A DNA stretch of 64,000 nt from Streptomyces sp. P9-A4 (GCF_036634195.1 NZ_JAZIFY010000001.1:1560501-1624500), one strand, 5' to 3'. Positions 45,096-53,785 are shown, numbered from the stretch's first letter. Notes: generated by a model from the letters alone, not told the origin. A program made the numbers and translations.

Positions 45096-46559
45096 TCAGC
45101 CCCTCGACCGCGACCGCGCCTTGAACGCCGCCTTGCGGGCTTCCTTCGCCACCGTCTTGTTCCGGTGCAGGCGGCCCATCGCCTCCAGGACCTCCCCCGT
45201 CGCCGGGTGCTCCACCCGCCACGCCGCCTCGAAGAAGCCGCTGTGGCGGCCCGTCAGACCCTCGATCAGCTCCTGGAGCTCCTCCAGGTCGCCGTCCGCG
45301 TCGAGCTGCGCCGCGATCGTGTCGATCGCCAGCCAGAAGATCATCGACTCCTGCGGCGCGGGCACGTCCGCCGCGCCGCGCTCGGCGAGCCAGACGCGCG
45401 CCAGGCCGCCGAGTTCCGCGTCGTCCAGGACCTCCCGTACGGCGGGCTCCGCCTCGGGGCCGACCAGGGACAGGGTCTGCTGGCAGTGGAGGCGGCGGAG
45501 CGGCGAGCCGGCGTCCGTGCCGCGCGCGGCGCGCAGCAGTTCCCGGGCGGCGCCGAGCGCGTCGCGCCCGGACAGCCAGCCGGCGGTCTCCTCGCGGGCC
45601 GCGGCCTCCGGGTAGCCGGCGATCCCGTCGAGGAGGGCGTCGGCGCCCTTGTCCGCGAGGTCGCCGACGGCGGGCGCGTCCACACCGGCCTCCATCATCC
45701 GGGCCCGGACGCCGTAGAGGCCGAGGGGGGTGAGCCGGACCATGCCGTAGCGGGTGACGTCCTCGTCGTCGACGGGCGGCGCGGGCTCCTCGCCCTCCTC
45801 GGCCATCAGGGCCTCGTCGACGGGGTGGTAGTCCACGAGGCCGATCGGTTCGAGCAGCCGGAACTGCTCGTCGAGCCGCATCATCGCGTCGGAGACCTGC
45901 TCAAGGACGTCGTCGGTGGGTTCGCCCATGTCGTCGGGGACGACCATCGACGCGGCGAGCGCGGGCAGCGGGACGGGGCCGTCGCCGGGGCCGGCGTCGC
46001 TGACGGTCAGGAGGTAGAGGTTGCCGAGGACGCCCTCCAGGAACTCGGCCTCCGCCTCGGGGTCCCAGTCGAGCGCCTCGATGTCGATCTCGCCGTCCTC
46101 GCCGACGATCGCGTCGAGGTCGTCGATGACGGGGGCGACGGCGTCGCCGAAGACCGCGTCGAAGCCGTCCAGCCAGAGCGCGAGGACGTCCTGCGGCGAA
46201 CCGCCGGTGACGAGCGCGAGGTTCTCGCCGGGCGCGGCCCGGCCCGCGGTGTCGCCGTCCTCGTCCCCGGTCCCCTCGGTGCCGTCCTGGACGTCCACCA
46301 GGCCGGTGTCGACCGCGAGCCGCCAGGCGTCGCCCGCCCACAGCTCGCCGTCCTCGTCCTCGGTGAGGCCCAGCAGCTCGACGGCCTCGGGGAGCTGCTC
46401 GTCGACGAGTTCGCCGCCCGCGTCGACCCGGGTGTCGGGTCCGGCCCAGCGGGCGAGCCGCACCGCGTGCGCGAGGAGGGGGGCGGCCAGGGCGTCCCGC
46501 GCCAGCTCCGCGTCCGCACGCAGCCGAACGGGGGGAAGGGTGGGGTGCTCCGCTGACAT
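45096..46559 (-). CDS. Acidic conserved protein of unknown function
   Basis: 487 residues, strongly acidic with D/E-rich stretches (for example around residues 100-190), no signal peptide or membrane helix, and a basic tail (K-A-R-S-R-S-R-G). The mid part contains L-W-L-D-G-F-D-A-V-F-G and the C-terminal third is helical (H-S-G-F-F-E-A-A-W-R-V-E-H-P-A-T-G-E-V-L-E-A-M-G), reminiscent of armadillo-like or SEC-C-less hypothetical proteins of Streptomyces. I do not know its function. Its start codon is 223 bp from the divergent nuclease gene, and it lies upstream of the PhoX-like gene on the same strand, but the 270-bp gap makes a shared transcript unlikely. Confidence 0.8.
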   Translation of the reverse strand: MSAEHPTLPPVRLRADAELARDALAAPLLAHAVRLARWAGPDTRVDAGGELVDEQLPEAVELLGLTEDEDGELWAGDAWRLAVDTGLVDVQDGTEGTGDEDGDTAGRAAPGENLALVTGGSPQDVLALWLDGFDAVFGDAVAPVIDDLDAIVGEDGEIDIEALDWDPEAEAEFLEGVLGNLYLLTVSDAGPGDGPVPLPALAASMVVPDDMGEPTDDVLEQVSDAMMRLDEQFRLLEPIGLVDYHPVDEALMAEEGEEPAPPVDDEDVTRYGMVRLTPLGLYGVRARMMEAGVDAPAVGDLADKGADALLDGIAGYPEAAAREETAGWLSGRDALGAARELLRAARGTDAGSPLRRLHCQQTLSLVGPEAEPAVREVLDDAELGGLARVWLAERGAADVPAPQESMIFWLAIDTIAAQLDADGDLEELQELIEGLTGRHSGFFEAAWRVEHPATGEVLEAMGRLHRNKTVAKEARKAAFKARSRSRG

Positions 46560-46663
46560 CTGGGGGGTCTCCTCGACGCGTGCGTGGGTGAAGGGTGATG
46601 GGGGCTCGGAGAAGGCTCGAAGCGCGGCTCTCAGCGTAGACGCATCCGGGAGGGCGTCCGGCG

Positions 46664-46707
46664 GTTCACGCGTCCGTCAGCCTTCGTACACCCGTCGACT
46701 CTTGACA
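46664..46707 (+). promoter_or_regulatory. Candidate PHO box and -35 of the secreted nuclease gene
   Basis: Three contiguous 11-bp units GTTCACGCGTC, CGTCAGCCTTC and GTACACCCGTC (46664-46696) match the direct-repeat layout of Streptomyces PhoP boxes, the first closely. A consensus TTGACA follows at 46702-46707, 76 bp before the start codon; the matching -10 is not obvious. Confidence 0.65.
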
Positions 46708-46782
46708 AGTCCACCGCTCTGCCAAGAGATTGACGCGCGTAGATTCATCTGCCCTTCCTCCAAGCACCCTCGGAGTCCCCTG

Positions 46783-48645
46783 ATGCCTTCGTCCATACCG
46801 GGATCTGCCCGCCGCACCCTCGCACGGTCCGCCGCGGTCTCCGCCGTGGTCGCCTCCGCCCTCGCCGCCGGTCTGCTCGCCGGTTCGTCGAGCGCCGCCG
46901 CCGACGACGCCGCGGCCGGTGTCCGCATCCACGACATCCAGGGCACGACCCGCGTCTCCCCGCTCGTCGGCAAGCAGGTCACGGGCGTCACGGGCATCGT
47001 GACCGGCGTCCGTACCTACGGCTCGCGCGGCTTCTGGATCCAGGACCCCGAGGCGGACGCGAACCCGGCCACCAGCGAGGGCGTCTTCGTCTTCACCAGC
47101 TCCGTCCCGACGGTCGCCGTGGGCGACGCGGTCAGCCTGAACGGCACGGTCACCGAGTACGTCCCGGGCGGCCTGAACTCCGGCAACCAGTCGCTGACCC
47201 AGATCTCGAAGCCGGTCGTGACCGTGCTGTCGAAGGGCAACCCGGTCCCGGCCCCGGTGACCATCTCCGCCTGGTCCGTGCCCGACGCGTACGCCCCCGG
47301 GGGCGACCCGGCCGCCGGCGGCTCGGTCAACGGCCTGGCCCTCGACCCGGAGACGTACGCCCTGGACTACTACGAGTCCCTGGAGGGCACCAACGTCCGC
47401 GTCGACTCCTCGCGGATCGTCGGCGCCACCGACGCGTACGCGGAGCTGTGGGTGACGGTGAAGCCCTGGGAGAACCGCAACCTGCGCGGCGGCACGGTCT
47501 ACGGCTCGTACGAGTCCCAGAACACGGGCCGGCTCCAGATCCAGTCGCTGACCCCGCTCGCCCAGCAGCCCTTCCCCAAGGCCGACGTCGGCGACCGGCT
47601 GACCGGCACCACCGAGGGCCCCCTCGACTTCAACCAGTTCGGCGGCTACACGCTGACCGCCCGCACCCTGGGCACGGTCGTCGACGCGGGCCTGGAGCGC
47701 GAGACCACGGACAAGCAGCACAAGAACGAGCTGGCCGTGGCCACGTACAACGTGGAGAACCTCGACCCGAGCGACCCGCAGGAGAAGTTCGACGCGCTCG
47801 CGAAGGCGGTCGTCGAGAACCTCGCCTCGCCCGACATCCTCGCCCTGGAGGAGATCCAGGACAACACCGGCGCCAAGAACGACGGCACGGTCGCCGCCGA
47901 TCTGACGGTGAAGAAGTTCACGGACGCGATCGTGGCGGCCGGCGGCCCGGCGTACGAGTGGCGCTCGGTCGACCCGCAGAACAACAAGGACGGCGGCGAG
48001 CCCGGCGGCAATATCCGTCAGGTCTTCCTCTTCAACCCCGAGCGGGTCTCCTTCACGGACCGCGCGGGCGGCGACGCGACCACCGGCACCGCCGTGACGG
48101 GCAGCAAGGGCCGCGCCGCCCTGACCCTCTCCCCCGGCCGCGTCGACCCGGCGAACACCGCCTGGGAGAGCAGCCGCAAGCCGCTCGCGGGCGAGTTCGT
48201 CTTCCGCGGCCGTACGGTCTTCGTCATCGCCAACCACTTCGGCTCGAAGGGCGGCGACGAGTCCATCGTCTCGCACCACCAGCCGCCGAACCGTTCCTCC
48301 GAGGCGAAGCGCCTGCAGCAGGCGCAGGCGGTCAACGCCTTCGTGAAGGACATCGTCGCGGTCGAGAAGCAGGCCGACGTCCTCGTCGTCGGTGACATCA
48401 ACGACTTCGAGTTCTCCGGCACGACGCAGGCGCTGACCGACGGCGGCGCGCTGTACCCGGCCGTGAAGTCGCTGCCGCGCAGCGAGCGCTACTCGTACGT
48501 CTACCAGGGCAACAGCCAGGTCCTCGACCAGATCCTGACCAGCCCGGGTGTGCACCACTTCGAGTACGACAGCGTGCACATCAACGCCGAGTTCGCCGAC
48601 CAGGACAGCGACCACGACCCGCAGGTCCTGCGCTTCCGCCCGTAG
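46783..48645 (+). CDS. Secreted endonuclease/exonuclease/phosphatase family nuclease (ExeM/NucH-like)
   Basis: 620 residues with a Sec signal peptide (R-R-T-L-A-R-S-A-A then hydrophobic 18-38, cut near S-S-A-A-A-D). An OB-like N-domain (45-300; G-I-V-T-G-V-R-T-Y-G-S-R-G-F-W-I-Q-D-P) precedes a DNase I-type EEP catalytic domain (320-620) with Y-N-V-E-N-L-D (catalytic Asn), L-E-E-I-Q-D (metal Glu), G-D-I-N-D-F (Asp/Asn) and D-S-D-H-D-P at the end (Asp-His pair). It should degrade extracellular DNA/RNA and release phosphate-containing nucleotides. ATG at 46783; the long upstream frame is a shadow of the divergent gene. The candidate PHO box upstream supports induction on phosphate starvation. 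Confidence 0.9.
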   Translation: MPSSIPGSARRTLARSAAVSAVVASALAAGLLAGSSSAAADDAAAGVRIHDIQGTTRVSPLVGKQVTGVTGIVTGVRTYGSRGFWIQDPEADANPATSEGVFVFTSSVPTVAVGDAVSLNGTVTEYVPGGLNSGNQSLTQISKPVVTVLSKGNPVPAPVTISAWSVPDAYAPGGDPAAGGSVNGLALDPETYALDYYESLEGTNVRVDSSRIVGATDAYAELWVTVKPWENRNLRGGTVYGSYESQNTGRLQIQSLTPLAQQPFPKADVGDRLTGTTEGPLDFNQFGGYTLTARTLGTVVDAGLERETTDKQHKNELAVATYNVENLDPSDPQEKFDALAKAVVENLASPDILALEEIQDNTGAKNDGTVAADLTVKKFTDAIVAAGGPAYEWRSVDPQNNKDGGEPGGNIRQVFLFNPERVSFTDRAGGDATTGTAVTGSKGRAALTLSPGRVDPANTAWESSRKPLAGEFVFRGRTVFVIANHFGSKGGDESIVSHHQPPNRSSEAKRLQQAQAVNAFVKDIVAVEKQADVLVVGDINDFEFSGTTQALTDGGALYPAVKSLPRSERYSYVYQGNSQVLDQILTSPGVHHFEYDSVHINAEFADQDSDHDPQVLRFRP

Positions 48646-48666
48646 TTCCCTGAGCCGGAGGTCCGG

Positions 48667-49380
48667 TCACACGCCCGCGCTCAGGCTGAGCGCGGGCGTG
48701 TACCGCCGCACCCGGCTGCCGGCGAGCCCGGGGTGGTGGAGCACCCGCCCCCACGCCTCGCTCAGCGGGGCGTACTCCGCCTGCCACTCGATGTGGGCCT
48801 GCTCGCTCTCCCACTCGGCGAGGTTCAGCACGCGGGTGCCGTCGGTGGACAGATGGAAGTGCGCGCCGATCCCGCCGCGCGCCGGCCGCTTCCCCGCGTC
48901 GTCGCCCATGGCCGTGAACACAGCCTCCACCCAGGCCTCCTGGCGCCCGGCGTCCGGTCCGTCGAAGTCGACCTCGACGACCGCGACGGCCCCGGGCACT
49001 GCCCCGGCGCTCTCCTCGCTGAGGACGGCGGAGCGGTACGGCGGCGCGTAGCGGTGGAGCACCACCCGCTCGACGCCGGGGACGGCCGCGTCGATCTCGG
49101 CGTTCCGCTCGTCGCGGTGGGTCCGGACGAAGTCCTCGTACGCCTGCTCGCCGGTCCACTGCGAGTAGTGCATCAGCGCGTCGCCGTCCGTCCCGATGTA
49201 CACGGTGTACGAGAGCAGCCCCAGATCCGGCCATTCCCGGCTCTCCCAGGCCTGGCGGATCGCCTCGACTGCGGCCCGCTGGCGCTCGGGGGTGCCGACC
49301 CGCCAGGTACTGGCCAGGACGGCGCCGACTCCGGGGCGGTGCAGGTCGGGGCGGGCGTCGGGGTGCGCGACGGCGTTCAT
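48667..49380 (-). CDS. Antibiotic biosynthesis monooxygenase (ABM) domain protein, SoxR-box gene
   Basis: 237 residues comprising two dimeric alpha/beta barrel (ABM-type) units: residues about 15-115 (V-G-A-V-L-A-S-T-W-R-V-G-T then H-Y-S-Q-W) and 125-230 (V-A-V-V-E-V-D-F then L-N-L-A-E-W). Such cofactor-free monooxygenases oxidise polycyclic phenols or quinones. AAGGAGA precedes the ATG at 49380; the frame upstream of it runs through the promoter and is rejected. A SoxR box lies 51-68 bp upstream. From memory, an ABM gene of S. coelicolor (SCO1909) belongs to the small SoxR regulon that answers redox-active antibiotics, and this appears to be its counterpart. Confidence 0.85.
   Translation of the reverse strand: MNAVAHPDARPDLHRPGVGAVLASTWRVGTPERQRAAVEAIRQAWESREWPDLGLLSYTVYIGTDGDALMHYSQWTGEQAYEDFVRTHRDERNAEIDAAVPGVERVVLHRYAPPYRSAVLSEESAGAVPGAVAVVEVDFDGPDAGRQEAWVEAVFTAMGDDAGKRPARGGIGAHFHLSTDGTRVLNLAEWESEQAHIEWQAEYAPLSEAWGRVLHHPGLAGSRVRRYTPALSLSAGV
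48669..48701. terminator. Perfect 16-bp-arm hairpin inside the 3' end of the monooxygenase gene
   Basis: ACACGCCCGCGCTCAG (48669-48684) and CTGAGCGCGGGCGTGT (48686-48701) are perfectly complementary. The structure includes the monooxygenase stop codon and its last ten codons, and serves the convergent nuclease gene ending at 48645. Confidence 0.85.
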
Positions 49381-49430
49381 GGGGAGTCTCCTTCGGTCCG
49401 GTGTGCGGTGCGGATGACTCCACCGTCCAT

Positions 49431-49448
49431 CCTCAACCTTGCTTGAGG
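49431..49448. promoter_or_regulatory. SoxR box CCTCAA-N6-TTGAGG
   Basis: CCTCAACCTTGCTTGAGG has both 6-bp arms and the 6-bp spacing of the enterobacterial and Streptomyces SoxR operators. It is upstream of the monooxygenase gene (start 49380) and 33 bp from the divergent GNAT start (49481). No soxR gene is in the window. Confidence 0.85.
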
Positions 49449-49480
49449 TCAAGGGCCGCGCCCGTGCGAGACTTCGCGCC

Positions 49481-49942
49481 ATGATCCTTCGCGACCTGAC
49501 CCTGCGCCCCGCGACCCGCGCCGAACTCCCGGCGGTCCTCGCCCTCCTGGCCGACGAGGACAAGGTCGTGGACCCGGTCTCGGTCACCGTCACCGAGGCC
49601 TACGAGCGGGCCTTCGCGGACATCGCGGCCGATCCGCGCAACGAGATGCTGGTCCTGACGGACGAGGACGGCCTCGTCCTCGGCTGCCTCCAGGCCACGT
49701 ACATCCCGGGCCTGGGCAAGGGCGGCGCCGAACGCGCCCTGATCGAGGCGGTCCGGATCAGGGCCGACCGGCGCGGCGACGGCCTCGGCCGGGAGCTGAT
49801 GGAGCGGGCCGTGGCACGGGCCGGGGAACGCGGCTGCGCACTGGTCCAGCTGACGAGCGACAAGCGGCGGACGAACGCCCACCGCTTCTACGCCTCCCTG
49901 GGCTTCACCGGCAGCCACGACGGCTTCAAGCTGCTCCTCTGA
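49481..49942 (+). CDS. GNAT family N-acetyltransferase
   Basis: 153 residues. The acetyl-CoA pyrophosphate loop is I-R-A-D-R-R-G-D-G-L-G-R-E-L-M (about 88-102), followed by L-V-Q-L-T-S-D-K-R-R-T-N-A-H-R-F-Y-A-S-L-G-F, the usual motif B ending. Substrate unknown. The frame opens at 49439 but the domain starts at the ATG 49481. It shares a 100-bp divergent promoter, including the SoxR box, with the monooxygenase gene and could be co-controlled. Confidence 0.87.
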   Translation: MILRDLTLRPATRAELPAVLALLADEDKVVDPVSVTVTEAYERAFADIAADPRNEMLVLTDEDGLVLGCLQATYIPGLGKGGAERALIEAVRIRADRRGDGLGRELMERAVARAGERGCALVQLTSDKRRTNAHRFYASLGFTGSHDGFKLLL

Positions 49943-50027
49943 GCCCGGGACAGTTCAGCACCTCTTATCCCTCGGACCAAGAAGATCTAAGTGGACCTTC
50001 AGCGTCCGATGCGCCCAGACTTCCGGG

Positions 50028-50951
50028 ATGAGCACTGCACGCCCTTTCGGCCGCGCCCTCTGCGCGATGGTCACCCCGTTCACGCCCACCGGCGCCCTCG
50101 ACCTCGACGAGGCAGGTGAGCTGGCCGCCCGGCTCGTCACCGGGGGCTGCGACGGTCTGGTCCTCAACGGCACCACCGGCGAGTCCCCCACCACCTCGGA
50201 CGCCGAGAAGGCCGCGCTCGTCCGCGCCGTCCGGGCGGCCGTCGGACCGGGCCCCTCGGTCGTCGCGGGCGTCGGCACCGCCGACACCCGGCACACCGCC
50301 GAACTGGCCCGGCAGGCCGAGGAGGCGGGGGCGGACGGGCTGCTCGTGGTCACCCCGTACTACAGCCGCCCGCCCCAGGCGGCCGTCGAGGCGCACTTCC
50401 TGAAGGTCGCCGACGCGACCGGGCTGCCGGTCATGGTCTACGACATCCCGGGCCGCACCGGCACCCGGGTCGAGCCGGCGACGATGCTCCGGCTCGCCGG
50501 GCACCCCCGGATCGTGGCGGTCAAGGACTGCGCGTACGACCTGCTCGGCTCGGCCCGGGTGATCGCGGAGACCGGGCTCGCGTACTACTCGGGCTGCGAG
50601 GAGCTGAACCTGCCGCTGTACGCGGTCGGCGGCGCCGGGTACGTCAGCACGGTGGCCAATGTGGCACCCCGTCAGCTCCGCGCCGTCCTCGACGCCTTCG
50701 ACGCGGGCGACACCGCGGAGGCGGCCCGGCTGAACGCCGCACTCCTGCCGCTCGCCGAACTCATGATGGCCTCGGGCCTGCCCGGCACGGTGACGGCCAA
50801 GGCACTGCTGGGCGGACCGGTGCGCGAACCGCTCCAGCCCGCCGGCCGGGAGACGGCCGACGGGCTGCGCGCGGCGCTCGAAGCGCTGGTCCGCCGGGAC
50901 CGGGCGGCGGACTCACCGGCCCGCCTCGATCAGGCGGAGTCGCTGGTGTAG
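50028..50951 (+). CDS. dapA: 4-hydroxy-tetrahydrodipicolinate synthase
   Basis: 307 residues. Class I aldolase fold with imine K166 in I-V-A-V-K-D, catalytic triad T49/T50 in N-G-T-T-G-E-S, Y112 and Y138 in V-Y-D-I-P-G-R-T-G, and R143. It condenses aspartate semialdehyde and pyruvate in the lysine/diaminopimelate pathway. Streptomyces carry several DapA paralogues; the intact G-T-T-G-E-S and R143 support true synthase activity rather than a sugar-acid aldolase. It overlaps the 3' end of a small convergent gene by 22 bp. dapD lies 2 kb downstream but on the other strand. Confidence 0.88.
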   Translation: MSTARPFGRALCAMVTPFTPTGALDLDEAGELAARLVTGGCDGLVLNGTTGESPTTSDAEKAALVRAVRAAVGPGPSVVAGVGTADTRHTAELARQAEEAGADGLLVVTPYYSRPPQAAVEAHFLKVADATGLPVMVYDIPGRTGTRVEPATMLRLAGHPRIVAVKDCAYDLLGSARVIAETGLAYYSGCEELNLPLYAVGGAGYVSTVANVAPRQLRAVLDAFDAGDTAEAARLNAALLPLAELMMASGLPGTVTAKALLGGPVREPLQPAGRETADGLRAALEALVRRDRAADSPARLDQAESLV

Positions 50952-51139
50952 GTCCGGCCGAGGATCGCCGCGTGCTCCAGTACGTCCTCCAGCGGGTCGT
51001 CGATCTGCCCGGTGGAGATCAGGGAGACGTTCGGCCCGTTGTGCGAGTGACTGTGCGTCTCGTCGGCCGCGGCCGTCCCCGCCGGCAGCAGGACCGCCGC
51101 CATCGTGAGCACCCCGGCGACCGTGGGCTTCGTCCTCAT
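50930..51139 (-). CDS. Small secreted His-containing protein
   Basis: 69 residues: signal peptide M-R-T-K-P-T-V-A-G-V-L-T-M-A-A with cleavage after T-A-A-A, leaving a mature peptide of about 44 residues that starts D-E-T-H-S-H-S-H-N-G and ends T-Y-T-S-D-S-A. The H-S-H-S-H run could bind a metal. GAGGAGTCGAC precedes the ATG. Its 3' end overlaps dapA by 22 bp in convergent orientation. Role unknown; small exported peptides like this are easily missed in annotation. Confidence 0.7.
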   Translation of the reverse strand: MRTKPTVAGVLTMAAVLLPAGTAAADETHSHSHNGPNVSLISTGQIDDPLEDVLEHAAILGRTYTSDSA

Positions 51140-51356
51140 GTCGACTCCTCGCCTCGTCTGCTTCTCGGAACCTTGCGCTCCGACCCGTTAACGCAGCGTC
51201 ACCTCTTCGGTTGCCGTGTGACAGGAGTTTCACGACGCTGTCCCCGTTGCGTACCGCCCCCGGGTGACGCGCCGGGCCGCGGCTAGCCTGGGCGCGCCCC
51301 GGGCACCGATGACGGCCCGACGGCGTGAACCGGAACGGGAAGTGGGGATCAGGCGG

Positions 51357-52631
51357 ATGCGGATACACGGGGGACGCGTGGCCGGAGCACCGGGTGCCGA
51401 GGGTGTCGAGGGGCCCGCGCCGTCCCGCAGACGACTGCTGGGGCTGGCCGGAACCGGAATCGGTCTGGCGGCCCTGGGCGCGGGCGCGTGGGGCTGCGGC
51501 CCCGTGGAGGACCCGGCCTCCTCGACGGCCCCGCCCCCGGGGAAGGGCGCCACTCCGGGCGCGGGCGGGGACGCCTTCACCACCCCTCCGCCGGGCACCG
51601 CCCCGGGCCCGCTGTGGCAGGAACCGGCCGCCTCCGGCGCGTTGGGCGCCCTGGACGCGCTCGCCGTCGCCGGTGACGTGGTCCTGGTCTCGGGCGACCC
51701 GCTGGTCGGCCGGAACGTCGTGACCGGCAAGGCGGTGTGGTCGCGCGAGGGCGTCGCCGTGCCGGGCGCGAAACTGCTCGTGAGCGGCGGCACGCTGTAC
51801 CTCGCGAGCGCCGAGTACGACGGGGACGTGGTCGGCCTGGACCCGGCGACCGGCAGGGAGACCTGGCGCAGCCGGCTGGGCAAGCGCTTCTCCCAGCCCC
51901 GTACGATCGCCGCCGACGAGCGTCACGTCTATGTCCTCGCGGGCATCCTGGAGAAGGACTTCAGCACCCCGAACAACGTGATCGCGGCCATCGACACCAG
52001 CTCCGGGAAGGTGGTGTGGCAGGAGCGGCGCGACGCGGGCACGGAGGAGTACGGCATCACGGCGGCGGCCGTCGGCCGGCACCTCGTCTACACCGACTAC
52101 CGCGAGAACGTGACGGTCCGCGACACGGCCACCGGCCGCCAGGTCTGGACGAAGAAGATCGGCCGGTCCAACAGCGGCCGGTTCGCCGTCCACGCGGACC
52201 TCGTGGTCGTCGCGGACGGACAGCGGCTGCGGGCCTTCGCCCTGGCGGACGGCGAGGAGCGCTGGTCGCTCGCGGCCGAGGAGTTCACCCGCTTCCACGA
52301 CCCGGCGGTCCTGGACGGGGTGCTGTACGCCGCCGACTCCAGCCATGTCCTGCGTGCGGTCGACCCGGCGAAGGGCGGCACGCTCTGGCGGAACGACGAC
52401 CTGCTGAAGGTGGCGTACCCCTGGCAGTTCACCAAGGTCGGCGGGACCCTCTACGCGGCGACGGATCTGGACGACAAGGGCGGTGTCCTCGCCTTCGACG
52501 CCCGCGACGGCAAGCACCGCTGGACGTACAACGACGGCACGGGCTCGCTGGAGAAGTGGTACGTCGCCTCCGCGGGGAAGCGTCTGGTCGCCCTCCACGG
52601 AAAGCGGCTGACCGCCCTGCCGGCCGTCTGA
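51357..52631 (+). CDS. Exported PQQ-like beta-propeller lipoprotein
   Basis: 424 residues. R-R-R-L-L-G-L-A-G-T-G-I-G-L-A-A then A-W-G-C forms a Tat-type lipoprotein signal with a lipobox Cys at about residue 47, followed by a Pro/Thr/Gly linker and seven to eight PQQ-type blades, each marked by A-x-D-x-x-x-G-x-x-x-W (for example V-G-L-D-P-A-T-G-R-E-T-W-R and A-I-D-T-S-S-G-K-V-V-W-Q). BamB-like or kinase-sensor-like propellers of this kind act as binding scaffolds at the outer face of the membrane; no PQQ-coordinating residues can be assigned. ATG at 51357 chosen; an ATG/ACG frame upstream to 51264 lacks a signal sequence at its start. Confidence 0.82.
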   Translation: MRIHGGRVAGAPGAEGVEGPAPSRRRLLGLAGTGIGLAALGAGAWGCGPVEDPASSTAPPPGKGATPGAGGDAFTTPPPGTAPGPLWQEPAASGALGALDALAVAGDVVLVSGDPLVGRNVVTGKAVWSREGVAVPGAKLLVSGGTLYLASAEYDGDVVGLDPATGRETWRSRLGKRFSQPRTIAADERHVYVLAGILEKDFSTPNNVIAAIDTSSGKVVWQERRDAGTEEYGITAAAVGRHLVYTDYRENVTVRDTATGRQVWTKKIGRSNSGRFAVHADLVVVADGQRLRAFALADGEERWSLAAEEFTRFHDPAVLDGVLYAADSSHVLRAVDPAKGGTLWRNDDLLKVAYPWQFTKVGGTLYAATDLDDKGGVLAFDARDGKHRWTYNDGTGSLEKWYVASAGKRLVALHGKRLTALPAV

Positions 52632-52668
52632 GACGGGGCGGGGCGGTCAGCGGCCGGACCGATCGGCG

Positions 52669-52687
52669 CGGCAGGCGCGGCCTGCCG
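52669..52687. terminator. Hairpin between convergent propeller and dapD genes
   Basis: CGGCAGGC (52669-52676) and GCCTGCCG (52680-52687) form a perfect 8-bp stem around GCG, within the 61-bp gap between the two stop codons. Confidence 0.7.
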
Positions 52688-52692
52688 GTGGA

Positions 52693-53676
52693 TCAGTTGT
52701 GGCTGTGCAGGATGTCGTTCAGTCCGCCCCAGACCGCGTTGTTCGGGCGGGCCTCGACGGTGCCGGTGACCGAGTTGCGGCGGAACAGGATGTTCGAGGC
52801 GCCGGACAGCTCGCGGGCCTTCACGACCTGGCCGTCGGGCATCGTCACCCGGGTGCCGGCGGTGACGTACAGACCGGCCTCGACGACGCACTCGTCGCCG
52901 AGGGCGATGCCGACGCCCGCCTCGGCGCCGATCAGGCAGCGCTCGCCGATCGAGATGACGACGTTGCCGCCGCCCGAGAGGGTGCCCATGGTGGAGGCGC
53001 CGCCGCCGATGTCGGAGCCGTCACCGACGACGACACCGGCGGAGATCCGGCCCTCGACCATGGAGGTGCCGAGGGTCCCGGCGTTGAAGTTGACGAAGCC
53101 CTCGTGCATGACGGTGGTGCCGGCGGCGAGGTGGGCGCCGAGGCGGACCCGGTCGGCGTCGGCGACACGGACCCCGGCGGGGACGACGTAGTCGGTCATA
53201 CGGGGGAACTTGTCGATCGAGGTCACCTGGAGGTGCAGGCCCTCGGCGCGGGCGTTGAGCCGCACCTTCTCGATGTCGTCGACGGCGACCGGACCGAGCG
53301 AGGTCCAGGCGACGTTGGCGAGCAGGCCGAACACGCCGTCGAGGGACTGGCCGTGCGGCTTGACCAGGCGGTGGCTGAGCAGATGCAGCCGCAGGTAGGC
53401 GTCGTGGGCGTCGAGCGGCTTCTCGTCGAGCGAGGCGATGACGGTACGGACGGCGACCACCTCGACGCCCCGGCGGGCGTCCACGCCGAGGGCCTTGGCG
53501 GCGCCCTCGCCGAGGGCGTTGACGGCCTCGTCGGGCGTGAGCCGCTCGGTGCCGGCGGGGCCGGGCGCCTCGGTCAGCTCGGGGGCGGGGAACCAGGTGT
53601 CGAGAACGGTGCCGTCGCCGGCGATGGTGGCGAGGCCGGCGGCGACGGCGCCGGTGGTGCGAGGAGCAGTGGTCAT
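52693..53676 (-). CDS. dapD: Tetrahydrodipicolinate N-succinyltransferase
   Basis: 327 residues. Left-handed beta-helix hexapeptide repeats run from about 165 to 290 ([20 protein letters not shown], then [12 protein letters not shown]), and the actinobacterial DapD N-domain has [10 protein letters not shown]. It transfers succinyl from succinyl-CoA to tetrahydrodipicolinate, the step after DapB in the succinylase branch of lysine/cell-wall diaminopimelate synthesis. ATG at 53676. Single gene, convergent with the propeller lipoprotein gene. Confidence 0.93.
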   Translation of the reverse strand: MTTAPRTTGAVAAGLATIAGDGTVLDTWFPAPELTEAPGPAGTERLTPDEAVNALGEGAAKALGVDARRGVEVVAVRTVIASLDEKPLDAHDAYLRLHLLSHRLVKPHGQSLDGVFGLLANVAWTSLGPVAVDDIEKVRLNARAEGLHLQVTSIDKFPRMTDYVVPAGVRVADADRVRLGAHLAAGTTVMHEGFVNFNAGTLGTSMVEGRISAGVVVGDGSDIGGGASTMGTLSGGGNVVISIGERCLIGAEAGVGIALGDECVVEAGLYVTAGTRVTMPDGQVVKARELSGASNILFRRNSVTGTVEARPNNAVWGGLNDILHSHN

Positions 53677-53785
53677 GACGGAAAACCTAACCGGCGGGGC
53701 CCCGCGCGGGCCAACCGGTCTCAGGTGTCGGTCGAGTTCCCCGGCGGTTCCGACGAGCCGCCGGCGGGCGGTTTCGGCACTTCCT

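Noticed and set aside
49991..50020. GAAG ... CTTC imperfect dyad upstream of dapA, considered as a LysR or leader-attenuation site
   Set aside because: Only four matched bases at each end, no leader peptide and no stable hairpin.
51168..51192. GGAACC with a downstream GTTA considered as an ECF sigma promoter
   Set aside because: The -10 CGTC element is missing and the nearest plus-strand start codon is 170 bp away.
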